64,000 nt of DNA. It comes from an uncultured Ignavibacteria bacterium. GTDB lineage: Bacteria > Bacteroidota > Ignavibacteria > Tepidaquicellales > Tepidaquicellaceae. The notes beneath the pieces were generated by a model. It saw only the letters and a list, made by a program, of their open reading frames with translations, did not search any database and was not told the DNA's origin. Position numbers and translations under genes: made by a program. Shown in pieces: positions 35,665 through 43,706 of this stretch; within the stretch, counting starts at the first letter, position 1; each line of letters starts with the position of its first letter. The stretch covers positions 1 to 64,000 of the forward strand of contig CALJIG010000025.1 in the NCBI GenBank assembly GCA_937974175.1. Reading direction: 5' to 3'.

Positions 35665-38181
35665 ATGCTCTCCGGTAAAATTTCTGAAAATACCGTAAGA
35701 ACTGCACTGATTTTAATAACTACTTACTTTGTATTAATATTTGGTGCAATTATTCTTAGTGTTTATACTAATCCTTTAGGAATTGATGACTCTTTAAAAT
35801 CACAAATTCCTTCCGGAGAGAATGCAGGTATGTTTGCTTTTGCTCAGGTTAATGCAGGCGGAGTAACTGAGCAGGCCGGAATTAAAGTTGGCGATATTCT
35901 GGTAGCGATTAACGGAGAAAGAATAACAAACACTCTTCAGGATCAATTTATATTAAACAAACTGAAACCTAATGAGATTGTTGAGTATACAATAATCAGA
36001 GACGGTCAGCCGATAAGTATAAACGTTAAGCCAAGAAAATATTTTCACCTCCTTTTTTACATTTTTGCTCTTCAGGGATTTATATTTCTTCTCATAGGAT
36101 TTTTAGTCGGCTATTCAGCACCAAAAGAAAAAGCATCTTTGCTTTTCTACTCTTTAGGGATGAGTTGCTCTTTGGGATTTTTAATCTACGGCGGCGTGCA
36201 GCTTTATTTTTCAGGCTCATCTTTTATTCTATATAATTGCTTCTTCTTTTCATTACTGTTTCTTCCAATTTTAATACATTTTTTTGCAAGTTATCCCATA
36301 GATTACAAGTCAAAGCTCAGGAAGCCTTTAATACTCTTAAATTATCTGTTCATTTTTTTATTACAAATAGCTCTTAATTTAAATGATGTTTATAACTTTG
36401 TAGAGCTGCCTATAGTTTTTTATAGATTCATACAGTTTATTAATCTGGCTTATATAATAATTGCATTATTATTCCTGATAAAAGCTTATGTCAAAATCAG
36501 ATTAGAAGACCTTGCCCTGAAAAAGTCTTTAAGAATTATTTTAATTGGCTTTATAATCGGAGTTTTTGGTCTCATTTATTATTTCATACTGCTTTCATTT
36601 ATTTATACAACAAGTAATGCTTATAACACGCTTTTCAGAATTCCGACAATTGCAGTGCTTGCAATTCCTCTTTCATTGGGTTATTCAATTTTCAAATACA
36701 GAATTCTTGAGACTGAATTTATTATAAAGAAGAGCCTTGTCTTCAGTATAGTTACAGCTTTTATTGTAGGATTTTATCTTTTAATAGTCTTTTTAATTGA
36801 TAACTTTGTCTCTGTATATTTTAATACGAATAAGCAAATCCTCACAATTACAGTAGTCATTATCATTACTTTTACTTTTGACTTTGTAAACAAAAAAGCA
36901 AAAGATTACATAGATAAAAAGTTATATAGGGAGCGTTACAATTACAGACGTTCTCTTCTGGAATTCACAACTGAAATACAATATCTTCCCAATATAAAAC
37001 AAATCATTGAAATTTTTGCGCGCATCGTAAAGAAATCGATGGGAGTGAAAAGAATGGATATTGTGATTAAAGATCTGGCATATTTTAATCTCCTTCAGGA
37101 AACAAATTACCTGCAAGACAGACAATTCAGTGATGAAGATGACGACAAAAGTATCCCTTATCTAAAATTATTTACAAAAGATAAAAAATCTAAACTGCTA
37201 TATAGTCTTCAGCTTCAGGAATTAAAACTAACTGAAACTGAAAAAAAAGTTATTACAGATGCAGGTATTGTTTTATCAGTACCTCTTATTTACGATGATA
37301 ATTTAATAGGCGCGCTTAACTTCGGACCTAAAGATTCAGGTAAAGCATACTCAGATGAAGATATTGATTTACTTGAGACATTATCTTCTCACTGCGCAGT
37401 GGCTTTTGAAAACTCACGGTTATTAAGGGAAGAATTGGAAAAAAAGAAGCTTGACGAAGAGTTATCTATAGCAAAAAATATTCAGGCAGGTCTGCTTCCT
37501 AAACTTACTAAAAAAATTCAAGGTCTGGATATAAATGGCATTTCAATTCCTGCAAAAGAAATAGGAGGAGATTTCTACGATTGCATCGAAATGGGTAATG
37601 AAAGATATTTGCTTGTTATAGGAGATGTTTCGGGAAAAGGAATTCCTGCTGCACTCTACATGGCTAAAATACAGGCGATGATTCAGTATGCCTCAGGCAT
37701 TTATTCTACTCCTAAAGAAATTTTGCAGGCAGTAAATAATCTAATTTATGAAAGCATTGATAGAAAATCTTTTGTAACAATTGAACTGGCTATATTTGAT
37801 TTAAAAAATAAGAAAGTAAAAATATGCCGTGCGGGACATAATCCGTCTATATCGGTAAAAAAGGATACAATTAACTTTATTACCAATACCGGGATCGGAA
37901 TAGGATTAGATAAAGAAAAAATCTTCAATGAAAATCTTACAGAAAGTGAACTTGATATAACTCCCGGTGAAACGTTCGTATTCTACACTGACGGACTTAC
38001 AGAGGCATTCGATGAAAAGAAAGAATTGTATTCACAAAAAAGATTATTTGAAATACTTGGAAAAAACAAAGACTGTGATGCAAATGACTTAACCAAGAAG
38101 TGCATTGATGACATAATTTTGTTCAGAGGAAATGCCGAACAAAACGATGATATTACACTGCTTATAGTTAAAACAACATAA
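35665..38181 (+). CDS. PDZ-membrane-GAF-PP2C (SpoIIE-type) protein phosphatase, copy 1
   Basis: An 838-residue signalling protein. Order: helix 1 (about 13-33), a PDZ domain (about 52-123; GGVTEQAGIKVGDILVAING), a block of about eight helices (127-405), a GAF domain (about 440-590) and a SpoIIE/RsbU PP2C phosphatase from about 600 to the end. PP2C metal motifs are intact: GGDFYD, IGDVSGKGIPAA, FYTDGLTEA and QNDDITL. The PDZ would lie in the periplasm if the first helix is N-in, coupling an external peptide or protein signal to serine/threonine dephosphorylation inside, usually of an anti-sigma antagonist. No RsbW/SpoIIAA-like partner is adjacent. ATG start. Confidence 0.9.
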   Translation: MLSGKISENTVRTALILITTYFVLIFGAIILSVYTNPLGIDDSLKSQIPSGENAGMFAFAQVNAGGVTEQAGIKVGDILVAINGERITNTLQDQFILNKLKPNEIVEYTIIRDGQPISINVKPRKYFHLLFYIFALQGFIFLLIGFLVGYSAPKEKASLLFYSLGMSCSLGFLIYGGVQLYFSGSSFILYNCFFFSLLFLPILIHFFASYPIDYKSKLRKPLILLNYLFIFLLQIALNLNDVYNFVELPIVFYRFIQFINLAYIIIALLFLIKAYVKIRLEDLALKKSLRIILIGFIIGVFGLIYYFILLSFIYTTSNAYNTLFRIPTIAVLAIPLSLGYSIFKYRILETEFIIKKSLVFSIVTAFIVGFYLLIVFLIDNFVSVYFNTNKQILTITVVIIITFTFDFVNKKAKDYIDKKLYRERYNYRRSLLEFTTEIQYLPNIKQIIEIFARIVKKSMGVKRMDIVIKDLAYFNLLQETNYLQDRQFSDEDDDKSIPYLKLFTKDKKSKLLYSLQLQELKLTETEKKVITDAGIVLSVPLIYDDNLIGALNFGPKDSGKAYSDEDIDLLETLSSHCAVAFENSRLLREELEKKKLDEELSIAKNIQAGLLPKLTKKIQGLDINGISIPAKEIGGDFYDCIEMGNERYLLVIGDVSGKGIPAALYMAKIQAMIQYASGIYSTPKEILQAVNNLIYESIDRKSFVTIELAIFDLKNKKVKICRAGHNPSISVKKDTINFITNTGIGIGLDKEKIFNENLTESELDITPGETFVFYTDGLTEAFDEKKELYSQKRLFEILGKNKDCDANDLTKKCIDDIILFRGNAEQNDDITLLIVKTT

Positions 38182-38239
38182 GGAATTACAGCTGTAACAT
38201 TTTTTAATATATTGTGTATACAAAGAATATAAATTGCTT

Positions 38240-40744
38240 ATGAAATTCATAAACAAATATTCCGAACAGACCCTCAGATATTTTGTCATAATAATAGGAT
38301 TAATTACATTCTTAATTTCATCCTATTCTTTCCTTGATAATTCTGTCTTCAACAGGATGACAAATGACGATTGTTTATGGATTGATGACTACAATGGTGT
38401 TAAAGCAAAGGAATCTTTATTCATTGTTCAGATTGTTCCTGGAGGCGTTACCGATAAAGCAGGTGTTAAAGACGGTGATATACTTGTAGAAATAAACGGC
38501 AAAAAATTTAAGGATATAAAAGAAGCTCAATGGCTTATCAATCAGGCTGAATCGGGCGAAGTACTTACATATACACTCGTAAGAGACAATGAAGTTTTAA
38601 AACTTTCATTTCAGGCATATAAATTTTTTAATCTTGTTTTAATAGTATCCTTTTTCCTTAGCTTAGGTTTTCTTATCATCGGATTTGTAGTGGGCTACTC
38701 GAAGCCGAAAGAAATTACATCCCAAATATTTTTCTTTCTTTCGATGGCATTCGCAATTTCATATTCTCCCGGTCTTGATTATTTTTCAGGTTATCCATGG
38801 ACGATTGTCTATAGCTATATTGTTCTAAAAGCTATTGGTGGTGCGTTCGTAAATCCGTTATTCATACATTTCTTTATTACTTACCCCATTAAATACGAAT
38901 TCAAAAGGCGTAAACTTTTCTTATGGATAATTTACGGAGTTAGTATTATTCTTATTCTGCTTACTTTCTTTATTACTGTTGATATCCCGGGTTTTGCATA
39001 TTTAAGCGGTATTTATATGTCAATAGGCTTCCATTATCTCATAAAATCTTATCGTAAATCTGAAAGTGAGATAATAAAAAAATCATTCCGTGTTATCATA
39101 GGAGGTTTTATTTTAGGTTTTATAGGTCTGACATATTTATTGGTATACACTGTCTTTGTTAAAAAAGCAACTTTCCTTGTTTCACCATTATGGTTTGCTC
39201 CGTTCCTGCTTGTGCTGGCAATACCGGTTTCATTCGGATATTCAATTTTCAAATATAAAATTCTTGATACAGAATTTATTATTAAAAAAGGACTGGTGTT
39301 CGGTATTCTTACCTCTATAATTGTCCTGTTTTATCTGGGGATAGTATATACTGCAGATACTATACTTAGCGGCTATATTGGTACAGACAGAAAAGTAATT
39401 ACTTTCACGGCTATAATAGTAATAACGTTCACCTTTGATTTCTTTAACAAGAGGGCAAAGGATTTTGTAGATAAACAGTTTTATAAAGACAGATATAATT
39501 ACAGAAAAGCTCTGCTTGATTTTTCTCAGGAGCTTCCAAAGATGAAAAGTATAAGGCAGGTGCTGGATAAGCTCGGAATATCAGCTAAGCAGATTATGGG
39601 AATTGCAAAACTGAATGTATGGATTTATGATGACAGGTATTTGAATATTCTAAAGAAAGAGATTCAGTTAAAAGAAGAGAACAAAACGATTACATTTAAA
39701 GATATTTGGTTGGATGAACTGATGACAAAAATATTTAAAGATAATACAGAACCCGTTTTGTTATCCGATATAGAAATTGATGAATTAAATCTCAGTGAAC
39801 AGGATGTAGAGGCAATACATAAGGCAAATATTTATTTAGCCGTACCAATTTATCTTAAGGATAAGCTAATCGGCGCTTTAAACTTCAGTAAAAAACCATC
39901 CGGGAAGGAATACTCAGAAGAAGATCTTGATCTTTTAAAAACAATTGCATCACAGACTGCAATTTCATTCGAAAGCGCAAGACTCCAGTTAGAGGAAGTT
40001 GATAAACAAAAAATTGATGAAGAGCTTGGTATCGCCAGAAAAATTCAGGAGAGCTTATTACCTGATAGAGCAATAGAAATTGAAGGTCTGGATTTAACCG
40101 GCTCTTCAAGTCCGGCAAAAACTATAGGCGGTGATTTTTATGACTTAATAAAAATCAGTGATAAGAAACTATTAGTGATTGTAGCTGATGTATCAGGTAA
40201 GGGTATTCCTGCAGCATTAAATTTATCTAAAGTGCAGGCGATGATTCAGTTCTCAACAAAAATATTTGATTCACCTAAGGATATATTGAAATCGGTAAAC
40301 AAGCAGATTTACAATAAGATTGACAGGAAGTCATTTGTAACTATTGCCGCAGGATTATTTGATCTGGAAAATATGACGCTGAAAATCTGCAGAGCAGGAC
40401 ATAACCCGACACTTTATGCCAACAAGAATGAAGTAAAAGAAATAAACTCAAAAGGAATTGGTTTAGGTTTGGATAATGCAAAACTCTTCGATGCCAATTT
40501 GCAGGAAGTCGAATTGAAGTTAAATAAAGATGATATATTCTTATTTTATTCTGACGGACTGACTGAGGCAATGAATTCTTTTAAAGAAGAGTTCGGATTA
40601 AATAATGTGAAGAGAATATTAAAAGATAATGTTGACGGTAACTCTGGCGATATACAAAGAAATCTCATTGATGAAGTGAAGGCTTTCAAAGGAAGCGCTG
40701 AACAGAATGATGACATTACACTTGTAACAATAAAAATTAAATAG
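38240..40744 (+). CDS. PDZ-membrane-GAF-PP2C (SpoIIE-type) protein phosphatase, copy 2
   Basis: An 834-residue paralogue of the preceding gene with the same order: helix, PDZ (GGVTDKAGVKDGDILVEING), multi-helix membrane block, GAF and PP2C. GGDFYD, VADVSGKGIPAA, FYSDGLTEA and QNDDITL preserve the metal-binding residues, so both copies should be active. The PDZ and sensor helices differ more between the copies than the phosphatase core, suggesting different inputs to similar outputs. The ATG at 38240 is chosen; a TTG two codons upstream (38234) is also in frame. It follows copy 1 after 58 bases and precedes purB by 30. Confidence 0.9.
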   Translation: MKFINKYSEQTLRYFVIIIGLITFLISSYSFLDNSVFNRMTNDDCLWIDDYNGVKAKESLFIVQIVPGGVTDKAGVKDGDILVEINGKKFKDIKEAQWLINQAESGEVLTYTLVRDNEVLKLSFQAYKFFNLVLIVSFFLSLGFLIIGFVVGYSKPKEITSQIFFFLSMAFAISYSPGLDYFSGYPWTIVYSYIVLKAIGGAFVNPLFIHFFITYPIKYEFKRRKLFLWIIYGVSIILILLTFFITVDIPGFAYLSGIYMSIGFHYLIKSYRKSESEIIKKSFRVIIGGFILGFIGLTYLLVYTVFVKKATFLVSPLWFAPFLLVLAIPVSFGYSIFKYKILDTEFIIKKGLVFGILTSIIVLFYLGIVYTADTILSGYIGTDRKVITFTAIIVITFTFDFFNKRAKDFVDKQFYKDRYNYRKALLDFSQELPKMKSIRQVLDKLGISAKQIMGIAKLNVWIYDDRYLNILKKEIQLKEENKTITFKDIWLDELMTKIFKDNTEPVLLSDIEIDELNLSEQDVEAIHKANIYLAVPIYLKDKLIGALNFSKKPSGKEYSEEDLDLLKTIASQTAISFESARLQLEEVDKQKIDEELGIARKIQESLLPDRAIEIEGLDLTGSSSPAKTIGGDFYDLIKISDKKLLVIVADVSGKGIPAALNLSKVQAMIQFSTKIFDSPKDILKSVNKQIYNKIDRKSFVTIAAGLFDLENMTLKICRAGHNPTLYANKNEVKEINSKGIGLGLDNAKLFDANLQEVELKLNKDDIFLFYSDGLTEAMNSFKEEFGLNNVKRILKDNVDGNSGDIQRNLIDEVKAFKGSAEQNDDITLVTIKIK

Positions 40745-40774
40745 GCTTCCCTAAGCCACAAATCTCTCAATAAT

Positions 40775-42067
40775 ATGATTGCGCGTTACTCAAGAAAACA
40801 GGTCAGTGATATCTGGTCTGACGAAGCCCGTTTTAGGATATGGCTTGATATAGAAATACTTGCATGCGAAGCTCAGGCAAACCTTGGCATCATTCCACAA
40901 TCAGCAGTAAAAAACATCAGAGCAAAAGCAAAGTTTAATACTCAGAAAATACTTCGTATAGAGGAGAAAGTTAAGCATGACGTTATTGCTTTTCTTACGA
41001 ATGTAGGCGAGTATGTCGGAATGGATTCCAGATTTATTCATATGGGAATGACAAGCTCAGATGTTGTTGATACATGTTTATCAGTACAGATGAAACAGGC
41101 AGGAGAGATAATTCTCAAAGACTTAATTGATGTGAGGGAGAGCTTAAAGAAGAAGGCAAAAAGGTATAAGTACCTTACGCAAATCGGAAGAACACACGGA
41201 GTGCATGCAGAGCCTATAACTCTGGGGCTTAAGTTTGCGTTATGGTATGATGAAATGAACCGTAACACTGATAGAATGAAAAGAGCAATTGATACGATAT
41301 CAGTCGGGCAGATCTCAGGCGCAGTAGGAACATACGAACACCTTTCACCAAAAGTCGAAGCTTACGTTTGTAAGAAACTGGGACTAAAAACTACAAAGAT
41401 ATCAACTCAGATATTGCAAAGAGACAGACATGCAGAGTACATGAATACGTTAGCTTTGATTGGTTCATCCATCGAAAAGTTCACCACAGAAATAAGACAC
41501 CTTCAGAAAACAGAGACTCTTGAGCTTGAGGAGTCATTTTCCAAAGGGCAGAAGGGCTCATCCGCAATGCCGCATAAGAAGAATCCGATTACCTGTGAAC
41601 GTTTATCCGGAATGGCAAGAGTGCTGAGAGGCAATGCATTAGCTTCAATGGAAAACATTGCGCTTTGGCATGAAAGAGATATAAGCCATTCATCGGTTGA
41701 AAGGATAGTGGTGCCTGATTCAACTATTCTCACAGATTACATACTTTATCAATTCAAACAAATAGTTGATAATATAGTAGTTTATGAGGAGAATATCAAA
41801 AAGAATTTAAACCTGACTAACGGGTTAATTTTTTCTCAGACTGTTTTATTAAAGCTGATTGAGAAAAAAATGAAAAGAGAAACTGCATATAAAATTGTAC
41901 AGGATGTAGCAATGAAATGCTGGAGAGAAAAAATCAGTTTCTTTGATTTACTAAAGAACGATAGTGAAGTAAAAAAATATTTAACTGAAAAAGAGCTTAC
42001 TGATATTTTCGATTATTCAAAATCGAAAAAGAACATAGACTTTATTTTTAAAAGAGTGGGACTTTAA
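40775..42067 (+). CDS. purB: Adenylosuccinate lyase
   Basis: A 430-residue fumarase/aspartase-superfamily enzyme, catalysing two steps of purine synthesis: SAICAR to AICAR, and adenylosuccinate to AMP, with fumarate release. The signature GSSAMPHKKNP (261-271) contains the catalytic serine loop; RTHGVHAEP (139-147) provides the general acid histidine H141 and TSSDVVDT (93-100) contributes to substrate binding. Length is normal for the short bacterial form. It is 30 bases after the second PP2C gene and converges on lexA, with a heptamer repeat array between them. ATG start. Confidence 0.95.
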   Translation: MIARYSRKQVSDIWSDEARFRIWLDIEILACEAQANLGIIPQSAVKNIRAKAKFNTQKILRIEEKVKHDVIAFLTNVGEYVGMDSRFIHMGMTSSDVVDTCLSVQMKQAGEIILKDLIDVRESLKKKAKRYKYLTQIGRTHGVHAEPITLGLKFALWYDEMNRNTDRMKRAIDTISVGQISGAVGTYEHLSPKVEAYVCKKLGLKTTKISTQILQRDRHAEYMNTLALIGSSIEKFTTEIRHLQKTETLELEESFSKGQKGSSAMPHKKNPITCERLSGMARVLRGNALASMENIALWHERDISHSSVERIVVPDSTILTDYILYQFKQIVDNIVVYEENIKKNLNLTNGLIFSQTVLLKLIEKKMKRETAYKIVQDVAMKCWREKISFFDLLKNDSEVKKYLTEKELTDIFDYSKSKKNIDFIFKRVGL

Positions 42068-42070
42068 TCA

Positions 42071-42254
42071 GTTATGAATTATGAATTATGAATTATGAAT
42101 TATAAATTATGATTGCTAAATGCGAATTGCCAACTGCTAATTGCTAATTGCTAAATGCGAATTGCCAACTGCTAATTGCTAATTGCTAATTGCTAATTGC
42201 TAATTGCTAATTGCTAATTGCTAATTGATAATTGCTAATTGCTAATTGCTAATT
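42071..42254. repeat. Heptamer tandem arrays between purB and lexA
   Basis: First (atgaatt) repeats about four to five times (about 42071-42110). Then gctaatt-type heptamers run to 42254; degenerate members build a 35-bp higher-order unit (copies beginning near 42115 and 42150), followed by about twelve consecutive near-perfect gctaatt units with one gataatt variant at 42227. The array fills the gap between the convergent purB and lexA stops, ending 3 bases from the lexA stop codon. Expected to be length-variable. Confidence 0.9.
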
Positions 42255-42257
42255 GAT

Positions 42258-42878
42258 TTACGCTACAAATCCTCTTCTTAATTCAATTACTTTTCCGATA
42301 ATACTGAACGGTCTGTTCATTATAGCTTTATATCTCGGATTAGCTGCTTCTAAGTAAGCTTTGATTTTTGTTTTCTTTAAAGTCTTGCAAGTTGCTTCAT
42401 CATCCAATAAAGCAATAACAACATCGCCGTTATCTGCATCTTCCTGTTTGCGGACAATCACAATATCACCATCGTAAATACCGGCATCCTTCATACTTTC
42501 CCCTTTTATTCTTAGAGCAAAGTGAATTGTATGTCCCGCCTTATTTTTTTCCATGGTAACATATCCCTGAATATTTTCCTGCGCGAAGATCGGGTCACCT
42601 GCTGCTACGTTTCCATAAATCGGTATCATATCTGCCATATCCTGCATTTTATTATCACCCGGGCGGGTAACTTTAAATCCGCGGGCTACATCAGGGTATC
42701 TTTTTATAAAGCCTTTTTTCTCAATGGCGAAAACATGGTCCTGCACAGTACCAAGAGTGATCTTAAATTCCTCTGCAATTTCCTTAAGTGTAGGAGGAAA
42801 AGGATTATCAATAGAGAATTTCTCTATGAAGTTAAGGATCAAATCCTGCTTTTCTGTTAGTTTTTTAGCTCGTGCCAT
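42258..42878 (-). CDS. lexA: LexA repressor
   Basis: A 206-residue SOS repressor. The N-terminal winged-helix domain (about 1-68) has LTEKQDLILNFIEKF, FPPTLKEIAEEF and TLGTVQDHV as recognition region; the C-terminal S24 protease domain retains the A93-G94 cleavage site in NVAAGDP, the catalytic S128 in KGESMKDAGI and K165 in ATCKTLKK. RecA-stimulated self-cleavage would lift repression of DNA-damage genes. The recognition helix differs from the E. coli type, so its operator cannot be predicted from E. coli. ATG start; its upstream region begins the second repeat island. Confidence 0.95.
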   Translation of the reverse strand: MARAKKLTEKQDLILNFIEKFSIDNPFPPTLKEIAEEFKITLGTVQDHVFAIEKKGFIKRYPDVARGFKVTRPGDNKMQDMADMIPIYGNVAAGDPIFAQENIQGYVTMEKNKAGHTIHFALRIKGESMKDAGIYDGDIVIVRKQEDADNGDVVIALLDDEATCKTLKKTKIKAYLEAANPRYKAIMNRPFSIIGKVIELRRGFVA

Positions 42879-42941
42879 ATATTATATACTTTATTTAATT
42901 AACCTTAAACAAATATGGCTTAAATCTCTTTAAATTGCAAG

Positions 42942-42953
42942 TGATAATTATCA
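42942..42953. promoter_or_regulatory. Short palindrome upstream of lexA, possible operator
   Basis: TGATAATTATCA is a perfect 12-bp palindrome 64 bases upstream of the lexA start codon. LexA usually represses its own gene through a palindromic box, so this is a candidate, but AT-rich palindromes arise easily by chance in DNA of this composition. Confidence 0.25.
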
Positions 42954-43105
42954 TAATAAATTGAAGCTTATAAAAGGTGCATTTTGGGTCAGTTAGAATT
43001 TTTTTAATAACAGATTTTTTGATGAATTTTTGACGGGTTTCTGCAAAATAAAATTGAATCATGAGTTATAAATTCTGAATTATGAATTTTTGTAATAGTC
43101 AAAAG

Positions 43106-43475
43106 GTCGGGAAATAGTCGGATTTTACTTTGCCACAAAAAATCTCACAAAATTTTTAATGTCACATTATTGTCACATTTTACCTGTCATCGGACCTGAC
43201 AGGATTGAAAACCTGTCAGGTCAATTTAATAGAAGTCGGGAAATAGTCGGATTTTACTTTGCCACTAAAACATCAAAGCTTTAAATTTCACAAAATTTCA
43301 GTGTCACATTATTGTAACATTTTGATACCGCTCCGCCTTGGCGGACTTTCAGCCCTCAGTCCCCCTCCTTCTAAAGGAGGGGGAAGTCGAGTGTGAAATA
43401 GTCGGGAAATAGTCGGATTTTACTTTGCCACAAAAATCTTACAAAATTTTTAATGTAACATTATTGTCACATTTT
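43106..43475 (-). repeat. Three dispersed copies of a ~70-90-bp repeat
   Basis: Copies start at 43106, 43235 and 43401, each with GTCGGGAAATAGTCGG then ATTTTACTTTGCCAC, followed by a diverged tail containing cacaaaattt and gtcacattattgtcacatttt-like words (quoted by part). Spacing is 129 and 166 bases. Read on the minus strand the head is CCGACTATTTCCCGAC, the same CCGAC-N6-CCGAC form found in island 1. Confidence 0.88.
43193..43222. repeat. 11-bp inverted repeat hairpin
   Basis: GACCTGACAGG and CCTGTCAGGTC are exact reverse complements separated by ATTGAAAA. It lies between repeat copies A and B of island 2. There is no T-run, so it is not a conventional terminator; it looks like a short interspersed palindromic element. 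Confidence 0.8.
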
Positions 43476-43476
43476 G

Positions 43477-43640
43477 TGCAAAGCTACATCCTGCTGAAAC
43501 CGGAGGGAGCTTTGCTTCACTCGGGGCGCCGCGTCCCGACGGAGTCGGGACTGCGGAGCAATAAAATAATTCGCAGCGCGAATTATTTTATTGCTCCGAC
43601 CGAACCTGCGGTTCGGGCGGCGCCCCATAATAGCTTTGCA
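43477..43640. repeat. Three-armed (cloverleaf-like) inverted-repeat element
   Basis: Outer 10-bp terminal repeats TGCAAAGCTA (43477-43486) and TAGCTTTGCA (43631-43640) enclose a second stem GGGGCGCCG/CGGCGCCCC (43523-43531 and 43618-43626). Inside are three perfect hairpins: GTCCCGAC/GTCGGGAC with GGA loop (43533-43551), a 21-bp stem with AGC loop (43554-43598), and CCGAACC/GGTTCGG with TGC loop (43600-43616). The element is markedly more G+C-rich than its surroundings. It resembles a non-autonomous palindromic mobile element or a structured-RNA locus; no gene is inside. Confidence 0.85.
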
Positions 43641-43658
43641 ATATACAAAAGTTATTTT

Positions 43659-43706
43659 TCAATAAAAAACAATTTCTCCCTATTAGTAGGGAGAAATTGT
43701 TTTTTA
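43659..43706 (-). terminator. Strong terminator of the outer-membrane gene array
   Basis: A 19-bp perfect stem (43664-43682 with 43687-43705) whose core is CAATTTCTCCCT/AGGGAGAAATTG, flanked by A- and T-runs on both sides, so it can act in both directions. The stop codon of the last array gene (43704-43706) overlaps the foot of the stem. Confidence 0.9.

Larger units (their letters stand above)
42879..43703. repeat. Non-coding repeat island 2
   Basis: An 825-base stretch between the lexA start and the terminator of the outer-membrane gene array. It includes a 12-bp palindrome TGATAATTATCA (42942-42953) 64 bases upstream of lexA, three copies of a ~70-90-bp repeat beginning with GTCGG-N6-GTCGG, an 11-bp inverted repeat (43193-43222), a CCGCC/GGCGG hairpin (43333-43344), a CCCCCTCCTT/AAGGAGGGGG hairpin (43361-43383), a three-armed inverted repeat (43477-43640) and a terminator. 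No credible coding region was found. Confidence 0.85.

Noticed and set aside
42108..42254. CRISPR-like regular repeats between purB and lexA
   Set aside because: Units are seven bases, contiguous and without spacers; no cas genes are nearby.
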